Below, one piece after another: positions 17,199 through 25,621 of a stretch of DNA of 39,772 nucleotides (the stretch's first letter is position 1; the number at the start of each line of letters is the position of its first letter). The notes under the pieces are model-generated. The model ran no database searches, was not told where the DNA came from, and saw only the letters and a program-made list of their open reading frames with translations. A program made the position numbers and the translations under genes. Source of the stretch: a virus; IMG/VR virus record IMGVR_UViG_3300032820_000031, positions 1 through 39,772 of that record, one strand, 5' to 3'.

Positions 17199-18483
17199 CG
17201 AGCCTCTCCTTAATTTGTCTTGCTACATATTCTGGTGTCCAATCATTCAGCGCATGGACACTTTTATATAAAGGCATGTTCATAACGGTATTTGACCAGC
17301 TAGGTGCGTCAGAATTTAATACCAGGCATTGCGTACCGACAGCGCCAGCTGTGTGGACAACTGTATTCGGCACAGAGACAACAAGATCTAATGAGCTGAT
17401 CAATGCAGCTGTGTAGTCGTAATCAAGCTCTCTGTGCGTTAGAAATGGGTAAACGTGAACCCCATGATCTTCCGGTGTCCCGATAGGCGTATGCTCTAAA
17501 CTTATAAAGTCAGCATCAAGTTTAGAAAACGCCTTCATTAAATGTTTTAAATCTTGTGTTCGTTCTTTTGCTCCATTGTGCGGCAGCCCTCCCGTCCAGG
17601 AGATGCCGATCTTCTTTTTGTGAGGCAGTGTTTTTAGCAAGCCAAAGGCCATCGCCTTTCTGTCTAGACAAGTCATAAGGTAGGGATGACCTCTATAACT
17701 TTTAGCTGTCGGTCTGTACAACCCTGGTAAAGATCCAAAACTAATGCGTTTTGCATTTTTGGGTATAACGACCCCAAGCGTCCTGTCGTACAAACTGCCA
17801 ACCACACCAACGTCAGGAAAGCTCCGCCTAAACAACCCAACAAGTCTCGGATCGACCTCGAGGATTAAACCCTCAAATGCATCTTGCTGAAGGTCATAAA
17901 TACATTCTGCAAACATGAGCTGATCCCCCAGCCCTTGCTCACCATATGCGATTATGCAGCCTCGCTCACCAGGCTTCCACTTAGGCAGCTTCTCATGCCT
18001 GGCAGCCCGGTCATCTACACCATCGCCAAGATCCCATGCAGCCCAGCCTTTCCGATAGTTGCCCTCTGCTAAATGTATGAAAGACCAGTTACGCTCAAGG
18101 TGCGATGTATCTGCTCTTTTATATTGTTCCTTGGTTAATACGTTTTTTGGTTTCTCCAGCCAAACTTTCGCCATTTTAATATCGCCTAGATTTAAACATG
18201 CCTGCGCAGCATTGTTCATAGCGGCAATATTTTTTGAGTCAGCCTCATGTGCTTCCTCATACAGATCAAGTGCGTCTTTGTAACGCCCCATCGCGCCAAG
18301 GACGAGGCCAGCTTCTATCATCGTTGCAGCGCATGGTCTTAGTCCGTATGCCATCATTGCAAATGTATAAGCATGTCCTAGTTTTCCAGCAGCCAAGTAA
18401 TTTTTGCCCAGCTGACCGGTAGACCACCAATCATCGGTGTCTAACGCGATATTCTGATCTAAATGGTCATTTAATATGTTCAA
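17170..18483 (-). CDS. TPR-glycosyltransferase fusion (GT-B fold)
   Basis: The start is placed at the TTG at 18481-18483. It overlaps the preceding stop as TTGA and follows an AGGAAGAG Shine-Dalgarno, whereas the in-frame ATG at 18537 lies 57 bases inside the neighbour. The 437-aa product has TPR-like helices at about residues 20-150 (with AAMNNAAQACLNLGDIKMAK). A GT-B domain related to glycosyltransferase family 9 or OGT-type enzymes follows, with a first Rossmann half including YGEQGLGDQLMFAE (about 180-193). The second half has IGISWTGG (about 292-299) and SSLDLVVSVPNTVVHTAGAVG (about 363-383), the nucleotide-sugar side. It sits among virion genes, so virion proteins such as capsid or adaptor are plausible acceptors. 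Donor and acceptor are unknown. Confidence 0.75.
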   Translation of the reverse strand: MNILNDHLDQNIALDTDDWWSTGQLGKNYLAAGKLGHAYTFAMMAYGLRPCAATMIEAGLVLGAMGRYKDALDLYEEAHEADSKNIAAMNNAAQACLNLGDIKMAKVWLEKPKNVLTKEQYKRADTSHLERNWSFIHLAEGNYRKGWAAWDLGDGVDDRAARHEKLPKWKPGERGCIIAYGEQGLGDQLMFAECIYDLQQDAFEGLILEVDPRLVGLFRRSFPDVGVVGSLYDRTLGVVIPKNAKRISFGSLPGLYRPTAKSYRGHPYLMTCLDRKAMAFGLLKTLPHKKKIGISWTGGLPHNGAKERTQDLKHLMKAFSKLDADFISLEHTPIGTPEDHGVHVYPFLTHRELDYDYTAALISSLDLVVSVPNTVVHTAGAVGTQCLVLNSDAPSWSNTVMNMPLYKSVHALNDWTPEYVARQIKERLDVTEQLRRA

Positions 18484-18821
18484 AAGTGTACACTCTTCCT
18501 GCCTATGCTCCCGGTGTTCACTCTTAAATAACGCCACTCGGGATCATCGAGCTTTTTCCATAGTGCAGCGGCATGATCTTTATTAAAGATATCCAGGCCT
18601 TCCATTAACCATTGATGAATAATTACTGGCGGTATCCTGGCAACCAGGTGCATTTCCCCGTCCAGCTCTTTGCCCGCATCTTTGCCTTGCTCGGCCTTAT
18701 TCAAATCGACAACGGCAGCCTGGTCCTTATAAACGTGATTTATATAACTTGTTTCAGTTTCATTATCGTATGCAAAATACTCAGTGACACTTTCATTATC
18801 GTCTAGCAGACGCCACTTCAT
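18480..18821 (-). CDS. Conserved virion-associated protein after the capsid gene
   Basis: The ATG at 18819-18821 is chosen because of the very strong GGAGGAATT ribosome binding site just before it. The 113-aa product ends with HLVARIPPVIIHQWLMEG, then DIFNKDHAAALWKKLDDPEWRYLRVNTG. This wording (hydrophobic strand, W-x-x-EG, LxDPE-x-R-x-LR) is seen in small conserved phage proteins encoded next to capsid genes. Its role is probably structural or in head completion; no enzymatic motif is visible. Confidence 0.65.
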   Translation of the reverse strand: MKWRLLDDNESVTEYFAYDNETETSYINHVYKDQAAVVDLNKAEQGKDAGKELDGEMHLVARIPPVIIHQWLMEGLDIFNKDHAAALWKKLDDPEWRYLRVNTGSIGRKSVHF

Positions 18822-18878
18822 AATTCCTCCAATAGAAGCGGGTGCCGGAGATTGTCCCGACACCCTGCACTCTAATTG

Positions 18879-19862
18879 TTAAGTAGTTAGACCAACGATC
18901 TTTGCGTGTGCAGATTCGTTCGTAGGAATAATTCCGCATTCAGCGAGAATCGTTTTAGAACGAGAGTCACCAGTGACCGCCAAGTCGTATGTCTGATAGT
19001 TACGCAAGAAGGCTAACTGGACATACTCAGGATCAAGGAGCAGTACACTGTTAGCTCTAACGTGCCTGTCAGCTACGATTCGCATTCCTGCCTGGCCGCT
19101 GAAGTCGCTAATGTACACGGATGCCGAAGCCAGGATACTTGCAGTGTTCTGGCCTTTTGTATCGCGGTACAGGTCAGCCACGCCGCTGAAGGCGCTTACC
19201 CGGGCGCGATTTGCGCCGGATGCAACCAATACAGAAGGCTCGGCGCCGTTTGTCCAAGCAGCTTCAATTGCAGTTTTCAGAATGGTTTCAGTAAACGCAA
19301 CCTGGTCACCAGAGATTGGATCAACCACTGTACCGGTATCACCACCGGACCAGCCAGGCGTTGTAGCGTTTGCCTGGGTGCCGTTTGCATAGGTGATGTT
19401 TGTCGCAATGTATGACTCGAGACCACCCATTTTACTTGCAGCTGTCGTAGAACCAGCTGAAGATGCTTGGGGTCCGACAGCAGCTTTCTCTAGGTCTAAT
19501 TTCAGCTCCTTACTTTTCTTAGCCATGTTGTAGGCTAATTCGTCGGACGTACCATATAACTCGATGGCGCGGGTTGACCCGGAAACACCGGCAGATTTTT
19601 TGAGGATCTGCATGCGTTGACTTTGACGGACGACGCTGGGCGAAGCATTTACGCTGTCGTCGTCACCATCTATATGAAAGTTGTCAGCCGCTGCCGCCAA
19701 TGTGTCGATCAAGAACTCGTATGTTCTGGCTCGAGCGTTGACGGTTTTAGCCATTGATATTACAGGAGTCTCGGTTGGGCTGATGTTAGCAATAGCCCGG
19801 GAAACCTGTTCTGCTTTGTTGGCGCGAGAATTTGCGACAACAACATTAGTAGGGACTGCCAT
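18879..19862 (-). CDS. Major capsid protein (SU10/DUF5309-type HK97 fold)
   Basis: The 327-aa product shows the features of the SU10-type capsid family. An N-terminal arm is followed by ISPTETPVISMAKT, then the spine region with SGSTRAIELYGTSDELAYNMAKKSKELKLDLEKAAVG. A GLESYIATNITYANG segment and a C-terminal P-domain strand (PEYVQLAFLRNYQTYDLA) follow. It lies directly downstream of the scaffold gene and has a Shine-Dalgarno (AAAGGAA). No internal maturation protease is seen nearby, fitting a scaffold-dependent assembly. Capsid identity is strong; the exact subfamily is less certain. Confidence 0.85.
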   Translation of the reverse strand: MAVPTNVVVANSRANKAEQVSRAIANISPTETPVISMAKTVNARARTYEFLIDTLAAAADNFHIDGDDDSVNASPSVVRQSQRMQILKKSAGVSGSTRAIELYGTSDELAYNMAKKSKELKLDLEKAAVGPQASSAGSTTAASKMGGLESYIATNITYANGTQANATTPGWSGGDTGTVVDPISGDQVAFTETILKTAIEAAWTNGAEPSVLVASGANRARVSAFSGVADLYRDTKGQNTASILASASVYISDFSGQAGMRIVADRHVRANSVLLLDPEYVQLAFLRNYQTYDLAVTGDSRSKTILAECGIIPTNESAHAKIVGLTT

Positions 19863-19876
19863 AGTCCGGTTCCTTT

Positions 19877-20830
19877 CTAGTTTTCGATTGACTTAAAGAC
19901 CTCAGCCAAATTGTCTGTGGTCTGCTCCTTCGCATAAGCATCAAGCGTCTTGTCGAAACTACTTGCTTTCCTCTTAGGTCTTGCAGCTCCCGGCTTTACT
20001 ACTTTCGGTTTGTTAACCAGTTTTTTGCTGCGCACTATTTCAGAAGTCTTGGCCTGATTAAATTGATCCATCGCTAACTTGGCTATCAAGATCATGTTGG
20101 CATCAACAATGTTGATTACCTCTTGCTCCGGTAAGCCCATATCTTTTATTAGAAATGAATTAATTTGATTTGCCAGCTCCGCACGTTTTTGGGGAACACC
20201 CATGTCCGGTATTAATTCGACTAGTCTTTTTTGCTGAACGTCAATGTGCTGCTTCCTCTGGATCATGTATTGTGTTTGCTGCTCTTGCATAACTTTTTCT
20301 CGAGCTGCTTTTTTCTGATCCCACTCATACTTCTTCTTAGACCAACCAATCGGATCAAGCTCAGATTCCTCTGCCCAATCCGGTTCGTTTTCCTCTAAGT
20401 TCAGCAAAGCCAGACGGTCATAAATCTGCTGTTCGACAACCTTACGGTCTTCCTCGAACTGCTTCACTTTTGCCTCTAGCTCTCTTTCCCGTTCAGCATT
20501 CGCTTGCGTTTTTTGCGTATAATCTGAGCGCATCATCCAGCCGTTCTGAAGATCTTCAAGCGTCACCTGTTCGATTTGCCCGCTGGGTCCTTTGACCTCA
20601 TATAGCGCGGGTTCGTCCTGGTCGCTCTCTACCTCTTCAGTCTCTGCCTCTTCGTCAGACTCTTCGCCAGATGCCTCTAGCTCTTCGCCTTCATCATCTG
20701 CGGGTTGTTCTTCTACTTCCTGCTCTGGAGCCTCAGCTTGTCCATCTTGCGGGGCCTCGGCATCTTCCTCAGTCAATAGACCCAGGAATACATCCTCAGC
20801 CGATTGTACTTCGGTTTCTTCTACACTCAT
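19877..20830 (-). CDS. Capsid scaffolding protein
   Basis: The 317-aa product has an extremely acidic N-terminal third (residues 1-75, mostly Glu, Asp, Ala and Gln). The segment ALYEVKGPSGQIEQVTLEDLQNGWMMRSDYTQKTQ follows, a pattern typical of phage scaffold proteins that precede the capsid gene. A long charged helix spans about residues 108-220, and a basic C-terminal region contains KPKVVKPGAARPKRK, suited to bind acidic capsid or DNA surfaces. Immediate placement before the capsid gene and a good Shine-Dalgarno support the call. Confidence 0.8.
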   Translation of the reverse strand: MSVEETEVQSAEDVFLGLLTEEDAEAPQDGQAEAPEQEVEEQPADDEGEELEASGEESDEEAETEEVESDQDEPALYEVKGPSGQIEQVTLEDLQNGWMMRSDYTQKTQANAERERELEAKVKQFEEDRKVVEQQIYDRLALLNLEENEPDWAEESELDPIGWSKKKYEWDQKKAAREKVMQEQQTQYMIQRKQHIDVQQKRLVELIPDMGVPQKRAELANQINSFLIKDMGLPEQEVINIVDANMILIAKLAMDQFNQAKTSEIVRSKKLVNKPKVVKPGAARPKRKASSFDKTLDAYAKEQTTDNLAEVFKSIEN

Positions 20831-20875
20831 TTTTGTGTTTCCTTTTCTCAGGGGCCAGCGGCTTGTCCCAAGTAA

Positions 20876-21142
20876 TTAAACGTAGCGGCTTTTACCGCTT
20901 GCAATTTCGTCAGCTGCTTTAGCCGCGCTCTTGCCATCGAAGACCATACGCCTTAGCTGTTTCTCAACATTGCGTAGGGCCTGTACCGCCATCATGCATC
21001 GCATTCTGGCGTCATCGTCACGGGCAGGTGCTTCTACCGCCCGTTCAAATAAGGCTTTCTCAAAAGCATTAAATGCCTTCTTAAAAACTGGGTTGTCTAA
21101 AATTTGTTTTGCTTCGCCGGGGTCAAACGAAGGGTCATCCAT
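20876..21142 (-). CDS. Small conserved head-module protein
   Basis: The 88-aa all-helical product has the pattern ILDNPVFKKAFNAFEKALFERAVEAP followed by RMRCMMAVQALRNVEKQL. Small proteins with this NPxF-x-x-AF beginning are common between portal and scaffold genes in podoviruses. The ATG overlaps the preceding stop as TAATG, so it is translationally coupled. It may be an assembly helper; direct evidence for function is lacking. Confidence 0.65.
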   Translation of the reverse strand: MDDPSFDPGEAKQILDNPVFKKAFNAFEKALFERAVEAPARDDDARMRCMMAVQALRNVEKQLRRMVFDGKSAAKAADEIASGKSRYV

Positions 21143-21852
21143 TATGCAACACCACCTGATCCACTTGCGCCTTCACCAGATCCAGAAGATTCAGTACCGC
21201 CATCATTGTCACCAGGAGCGTTGTCATCACCGCCAGCTTCCTCTCCGCCATCGGAACCGCCGGAAAGGTCATACGTTGATAACCGGCCTTTAAGAATACT
21301 CATTATTGTTCCTTTTTCCAGAGGCTGACCAGCTCTACCCGAGTTGGGACCGTAAACACCCTGGCTTATCGGCACCATTTTGCCTTCTGAATCGTAGCCG
21401 TAGAACAGTTCGCCGAATAATCGGCTTTTCGGATCAATATCAAACGTATTGCCACCCATATCTTTCATTGCAGAAAATGCACTCATTGGGGTATATCCGC
21501 CAAAATTAGCGTTTCTAAAAGCCGCCTCTAATTCAGCCATATCTTTTGCTTTAAAAAATCCAGACCCGTCTGCCTTAGTGCTGCCAGAGTCAGCACCGTC
21601 AGCGTTCGGATCATCGGCCCCAAAAACACCGCTGGGCTGTATTGGCGTAATGCTGTGCCCATCTGCTGGATTATACTGAAAGCCCCGCAAGATACCGCCC
21701 GAGAAGTTGTCCATAAAATCTACTGCCTCTGGGCTTGTGCCATCGCTCAGTAAACCATACCCGCCGAACTCAGGGCGTATGATCGATAGGTCAGGATTGA
21801 TGCCGCCAGGGGCAGGCCATAGTGTACTCATGCTGTTTAATAAACCGGTCAT
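21142..21852 (-). CDS. Head-module protein of unknown function, acidic Gly-rich tail
   Basis: The 236-aa product has an N-terminal half rich in Gly, Phe and Pro (FGGYGLLSDGTSPEAVDFMDN). A middle section has an AELEAAFRNANFGGYTPMSAFS segment. A C-terminal 35-residue low-complexity tail of Gly, Ser, Asp and Glu follows. The ATG overlaps the stop of the 47-aa gene by four bases (ATGA). I do not recognise a family. Its position between portal and scaffold suggests a head accessory or decoration protein. Confidence 0.55.
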   Translation of the reverse strand: MTGLLNSMSTLWPAPGGINPDLSIIRPEFGGYGLLSDGTSPEAVDFMDNFSGGILRGFQYNPADGHSITPIQPSGVFGADDPNADGADSGSTKADGSGFFKAKDMAELEAAFRNANFGGYTPMSAFSAMKDMGGNTFDIDPKSRLFGELFYGYDSEGKMVPISQGVYGPNSGRAGQPLEKGTIMSILKGRLSTYDLSGGSDGGEEAGGDDNAPGDNDGGTESSGSGEGASGSGGVA

Positions 21853-21992
21853 TTTGCCACTTTCTTAATTACAACTTTTTTCTTAACACGTATCTTTTTC
21901 TTAGCCGGGCGCCTTTTCATATCCGGCAGATCTAAATTATCCGCCAAAATATCTATTGCCGCTAAATCGCTCTCATTGCCAAACTTATGCAT
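21849..21992 (-). CDS. 47-aa Lys-rich microprotein between portal and head genes
   Basis: An ATG at 21990-21992, one base after the portal stop, opens 47 codons. The acidic-hydrophobic start MHKFGNESDLAAIDILADNL is followed by a strongly basic second half with alternating Lys and Val/Ile (RRPAKKKIRVKKKVVIKK). The stop overlaps the next ATG as ATGA, so it fits precisely between two coupled genes. A DNA- or capsid-contacting peptide is possible. It has no recognised family and would be missed by a length cut-off of 60 codons. Confidence 0.7.
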   Translation of the reverse strand: MHKFGNESDLAAIDILADNLDLPDMKRRPAKKKIRVKKKVVIKKVAK

Positions 21993-21993
21993 G

Positions 21994-24171
21994 CTAATCA
22001 CTCACATTTATGTTGCCTTGACCATCCCGCGAACCGGCATTCATTTTAGCAACCTCTAGGTCTAGCTCCATTTCAAGCTCTCGCATTTTGAACAGGTGAC
22101 GGTTCGCTTCCATCTCTTTCTTCAGCTCAAGGTCTTCAGCCGCTATCAGCTTCTGAGCCTCAACCTTCATTTCAGTTTTCTTCAGCTCGACCTCTCTATT
22201 AAGCTCTGCCTCAAACTTTTTAAGCTCTGCCATCGCCTTGGTCTTAACCTGCTCCTGCTCAACTCTAGCCATCGTGTCAGCTTTCTTCAGCTCAAGCTCA
22301 CCCTGAAGTTTCATCATTTCAGGGCTAGGCTGCTGCGGTTTACCAGCCTGCTGCTGCATAGCCATAGTCGGATCTGAGAAAAACAGCATGGGGTCCAGCT
22401 CGGCACTCTCTGCCAGCTTAACCAACGTCTGATAATACTTAGTAAGGTCAGCCACCGGGTTATTAACACCAAGCTGTGACATTAAGTTTTCCTGCTTGGA
22501 CGCGATAAACTGCAGCTTCTGAACAGTCTCTTGCTTCGTGCCCACACCAAGACCGACATTAACCTTAACGTCCATTTGACTGTTAAAAGATGCAGGATCA
22601 ACTGTCACCCAATCTTTACCGGTCAGCCGAACTACTTCCTCATGGTCCTGGTGCCGGTTAATCATCTTTAACGCCAATTTATACAGACGCTTCCAACCAC
22701 CCTCTGCCATTGACCTGGCTATCAACTCAACTCTAGCCCGAGCAGCTGTCGTTGCCTCAGACACAGCTGTAGCTGTCTCACTCTGAAGCACACCTTCTGT
22801 TAAACTGCCTGCCAGGTCATTTACGCCGGTACGCTTTTGCAGCTGTGCGTCAATATACTGCACCATTGGAAACGCCTGACCGCCTGAGCTTCCCCACTGG
22901 TTAACAATCGGCATAAGGCTCGTTTGCGGGTTGCCCTGCGTTCTAATCACACTGCCAGGCGCCTGGCTCAGCAAATCGTCCAGCTCTACCTTGCTTTCAT
23001 CTACTGCAATGTGCGGGCTTAAAGACAGATACAATCCATCCATCATACCCCGCCACAACGCCGTCTTTAGGCGCTGCAGGTCTTTTGTCAGATCTGCCAG
23101 GCTGTAGCCTAGTGCCCGGTGCGGCCTGCGAACTGCAGTCAATTCGCAAAACGGAAGCTCAGAAACCGGTTCGATTTCTAAAATAACCGCACCCTCACTG
23201 CCGCCTAAACTACAGACCTTCAGCAGCTGGGACCCATCTCCGCTGTAGTTCAGTTTCAAATAACATTCATAAAGGTTAACTCGGCGTGAGCCTGGGTCCA
23301 CAACATCGTCATTATAATCAACCTGGACATCGTCAAAACGCTGCTCAAAAATATCGTTGTAGTCACCCTTGCTGCTTGCAGCCGCATTTACCTTCTCTTC
23401 GTCATATCCCTCATCTAACAGGCTGCGAACTGTCCGGTTCGATCTATGGCTGCAGAACGTGAATGTATCATCACGCTCATCTATTGTCCGGGCGCGGCGG
23501 TTAATCAAAAATTCTTCCGGGGCCAGCGATCCCCAGCGAAGCCGGGATTTTGTAACAACCCGTTTAATCTTAACATCATGCTTAGGCTCTACCGGCTTGC
23601 CTTCCAGGGCCGCAACCATCGCGCCTTCCTCATCGACAGTTACCTCGCCTTCCAGCTCACCCATCGCGGTATGCTCGAGAACCTCAACCGTATCATCAGA
23701 AATCAACAGGTCTACTTCCGGCTGCGTCAGGCCGGTGTATAGTTCCTCAGAAATTTCCTCATGGTCATCCCACCACAGCTTAGCAACGCTAGTGCCGGTG
23801 ATGAGCGCACTTTTCATCCAATCCATTGCTATGGTGTAGCCATCGTTTTTATTAAATAAAACGTAATGGACATACTTTGTAGCCTGGTCAGCCATCGCCT
23901 CATCAGCTGGCGTCCTGGGTTCAAAAACAGCCGCTGATTCACTGCCTAAAAATGTACGGACAAGGCTAGGCATTGTCTGCTCAACCTGCTCTAAAACATC
24001 CCTGGACATTACCTGGGAGCGCCCGGTTACTTCGTCACCGTATAACTCGCCCTGATATCGGGCTAACGAGTCAGCCCTATCAGCCGTCAGCGAATCGTAA
24101 TCATCGCCAAGAGCAGATTTCAGGTGCGAACCTACAATGGCCGCAACTTCATCTTCTGTCATTTTAGCCAT
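21994..24171 (-). CDS. Portal protein
   Basis: The 725-aa product has the portal pattern of this phage group. It starts with LARYQGELYGDEVTGRSQVMSRDV, then MPSLVRTFLGSE, a stretch DEAMADQATKYVHYVLF and a DWMKSALITGTSVAKLWWD segment. A central stem/crown region follows. A long, highly charged coiled-coil C-terminus (about residues 615-705, Lys/Glu/Leu heptads) could form a barrel into the head. The length is about that of P22-type portals. It lies right after TerL and the 35-aa gene; the start may be Met1 (24171) or Met4 (24162). It forms the dodecameric DNA entry channel. Confidence 0.85.
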   Translation of the reverse strand: MAKMTEDEVAAIVGSHLKSALGDDYDSLTADRADSLARYQGELYGDEVTGRSQVMSRDVLEQVEQTMPSLVRTFLGSESAAVFEPRTPADEAMADQATKYVHYVLFNKNDGYTIAMDWMKSALITGTSVAKLWWDDHEEISEELYTGLTQPEVDLLISDDTVEVLEHTAMGELEGEVTVDEEGAMVAALEGKPVEPKHDVKIKRVVTKSRLRWGSLAPEEFLINRRARTIDERDDTFTFCSHRSNRTVRSLLDEGYDEEKVNAAASSKGDYNDIFEQRFDDVQVDYNDDVVDPGSRRVNLYECYLKLNYSGDGSQLLKVCSLGGSEGAVILEIEPVSELPFCELTAVRRPHRALGYSLADLTKDLQRLKTALWRGMMDGLYLSLSPHIAVDESKVELDDLLSQAPGSVIRTQGNPQTSLMPIVNQWGSSGGQAFPMVQYIDAQLQKRTGVNDLAGSLTEGVLQSETATAVSEATTAARARVELIARSMAEGGWKRLYKLALKMINRHQDHEEVVRLTGKDWVTVDPASFNSQMDVKVNVGLGVGTKQETVQKLQFIASKQENLMSQLGVNNPVADLTKYYQTLVKLAESAELDPMLFFSDPTMAMQQQAGKPQQPSPEMMKLQGELELKKADTMARVEQEQVKTKAMAELKKFEAELNREVELKKTEMKVEAQKLIAAEDLELKKEMEANRHLFKMRELEMELDLEVAKMNAGSRDGQGNINVSD

Positions 24172-24271
24172 TAGGCATCCCGCACTTGCAGCAATTGTTT
24201 TGAATACGGTCAGAAAGCACCTCTAGGCGCTGCACAAGCTCTTTAAGCTGCTCTAGTATCTCTTTGTCCAT
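24164..24271 (-). CDS. 35-aa microprotein with a CCxC motif between terL and portal
   Basis: An ATG overlaps the terL stop as TAATG at 24271, and the 35-codon frame ends inside the first codons of portal. The product is a short amphipathic helix (MDKEILEQLKELVQRLEVL, leucine-zipper spacing) followed by NCCKCGMP, which could bind a metal or form disulfides between subunits. Both ends are tied to neighbouring genes by overlaps, which supports translation. The helix suggests an oligomer. A role near terminase-portal docking is an inference from position. Confidence 0.65.
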   Translation of the reverse strand: MDKEILEQLKELVQRLEVLSDRIQNNCCKCGMPNG

Positions 24272-25539
24272 TAAACTACCCATGTCTGTTCTGGTTGCTT
24301 AAACGGCTGGCTACGGGGTCTTACAACCCTAATATTCTCAGCTGCCAGCCCAGCTGCATCTGCAAAGTGGCTAGCCCAATCGTGACGAGGTGAGCTACGC
24401 CATACCCGCCGTTTGGAGTCCCACTCATAACGATAGTTTTTAAGCGCACGTAAAGCTGGCCCAAAATTCTCTTTATCAAACCAAAATTTATCAAAATGCA
24501 TACGCATGGCGTGTATGCGTTCTGTCGGACCGGTCCTTGGCGAAATCGTAGGCGTCACACCTAAACTTCGCAGCGTTTCTGCCCGGCTGGTGCCGGTGCT
24601 TAATTCCCTTACCGCCAAATCATGCGGAAACAGGTGCTTGTTGTAGGAGTACGGTTTCTCTTTCAGCTTCTTAACGAAAAAATCGAGTCCCACCCCAGAT
24701 GCCTCCAGGCAGTCTATCCAGTGGATCTCGCGGCCGCATTCCTGAAAAAAAACTACAGTGGTACTGTCTGAGATGCCCAGGTCCCATGCAGTGTTTACGC
24801 TTGTCGATCTGTCCCAGGGCACACTGGTTATTCGATCTGCCGCCTCATCAATCTGCTCACCGTACACCGCACCCTGCAACGCACTTGTAAAACTGCACTC
24901 AAATTCCTGCAGAAACATTGGCTTAGACATAGCCTTTTTAGCGTCTGCTAATTCTGCATCGTCAATAATGCCGGTTTCACTCGCCTTATAGAGACAGTGG
25001 AACCATCCAGGGTCCTCTTGAGCATGCGTGTACAATTCGTAAAAAAAATTATCCTCTCCAGAAGGCGTTCCCAAAAAAATAACACGGCCCTTCCTGTCCG
25101 ATAAACTCGGCCTGATCACAGAGGTCCAAGCCTCGGATTTGATGAGCGCTGTTTCGTCTACCACCGCCAAATCGTAGTAGTTACCCCTCAAATTTTCGAA
25201 GTTGTCTGCACCGGCAAGTTGAACCCTTCCACCGTTTGGAAAGTCGGCCCTAAGCTCAGTTTCATTAAACTTAACGTTCGGGATACCTCTAGAAAAATGT
25301 TTTAAATAATCAAATGCGATAGACTTTGCACTTGTCCTGTATGGTGCCAGGAACAACGCCCGGGGGGCGCGAAGGGGGGTGGTTAGGGCCGCTTTTATAG
25401 CCTCATTGATGGCAAAAACGGTCTTGCCTGCCCTACGGTGCAGTATGATAACGTTAAACCTTTTGAGCGACTTGTGCAGGATCTTCTGCAGCGGTCTAGG
25501 TTTATACGGTATTTTATATTCAGTCATACAACGCGACAT
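24271..25539 (-). CDS. terL: Terminase large subunit
   Basis: The 422-aa product is the ATP-driven packaging motor and nuclease. Walker A is HRRAGKT (about residues 34-40) and Walker B plus the catalytic Glu is LAVVDET (about 124-130). The coupling motif is FLGTPSG (about 155-161). The RNase H-like nuclease begins at AWDLGISDST with Asp253 and Asp258 and ends with DWASHFADA. Either Met1 (25539) or Met5 (25527) may start it; both lie in a tandem 12-bp repeat. An upstream AAGGAGA is better spaced to neither, so the start is not certain. A gap of 81 bases separates it from TerS, and the 35-aa gene overlaps its stop. Confidence 0.95.
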   Translation of the reverse strand: MSRCMTEYKIPYKPRPLQKILHKSLKRFNVIILHRRAGKTVFAINEAIKAALTTPLRAPRALFLAPYRTSAKSIAFDYLKHFSRGIPNVKFNETELRADFPNGGRVQLAGADNFENLRGNYYDLAVVDETALIKSEAWTSVIRPSLSDRKGRVIFLGTPSGEDNFFYELYTHAQEDPGWFHCLYKASETGIIDDAELADAKKAMSKPMFLQEFECSFTSALQGAVYGEQIDEAADRITSVPWDRSTSVNTAWDLGISDSTTVVFFQECGREIHWIDCLEASGVGLDFFVKKLKEKPYSYNKHLFPHDLAVRELSTGTSRAETLRSLGVTPTISPRTGPTERIHAMRMHFDKFWFDKENFGPALRALKNYRYEWDSKRRVWRSSPRHDWASHFADAAGLAAENIRVVRPRSQPFKQPEQTWVV

Positions 25540-25543
25540 ACAA
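25520..25543 (-). repeat. Two tandem 12-bp TTGTATG repeats at the terL start
   Basis: On the minus strand the sequence reads TTGTATGTCGCG followed by TTGTATGACTGA, with the shared core TTGTATG repeated at exactly 12 bp. The same core and spacing occur at 38108-38131 and 38349-38372. The repeats hold both candidate start codons of terL. A protein-binding site (terminase or regulator) is possible, but chance cannot be excluded for this copy. Confidence 0.55.
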
Positions 25544-25593
25544 CAACCGCATGTCTCCTTAGCTAACCCATTGGTTTTATTGTATTAATCAGG

Positions 25594-25621
25594 ACAACGA
25601 TGTGCGCACACAGAACGTTGT
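25594..25621. promoter_or_regulatory. Nested palindromes in the TerS-TerL gap
   Basis: The perfect 10-bp palindrome TGTGCGCACA (25601-25610) sits inside a wider inverted repeat of ACAACG (25594-25599) and CGTTGT (25616-25621). The gap between terS and terL here is 81 bases, although neighbouring genes overlap. It could be a packaging (pac or cos) site or a regulatory operator; there is no direct proof. Confidence 0.5.

Noticed and set aside
23369-23839. 156-codon plus-strand frame inside the portal gene
   Set aside because: It is antisense to a strongly supported portal gene, with Ser/Arg-rich shadow composition.
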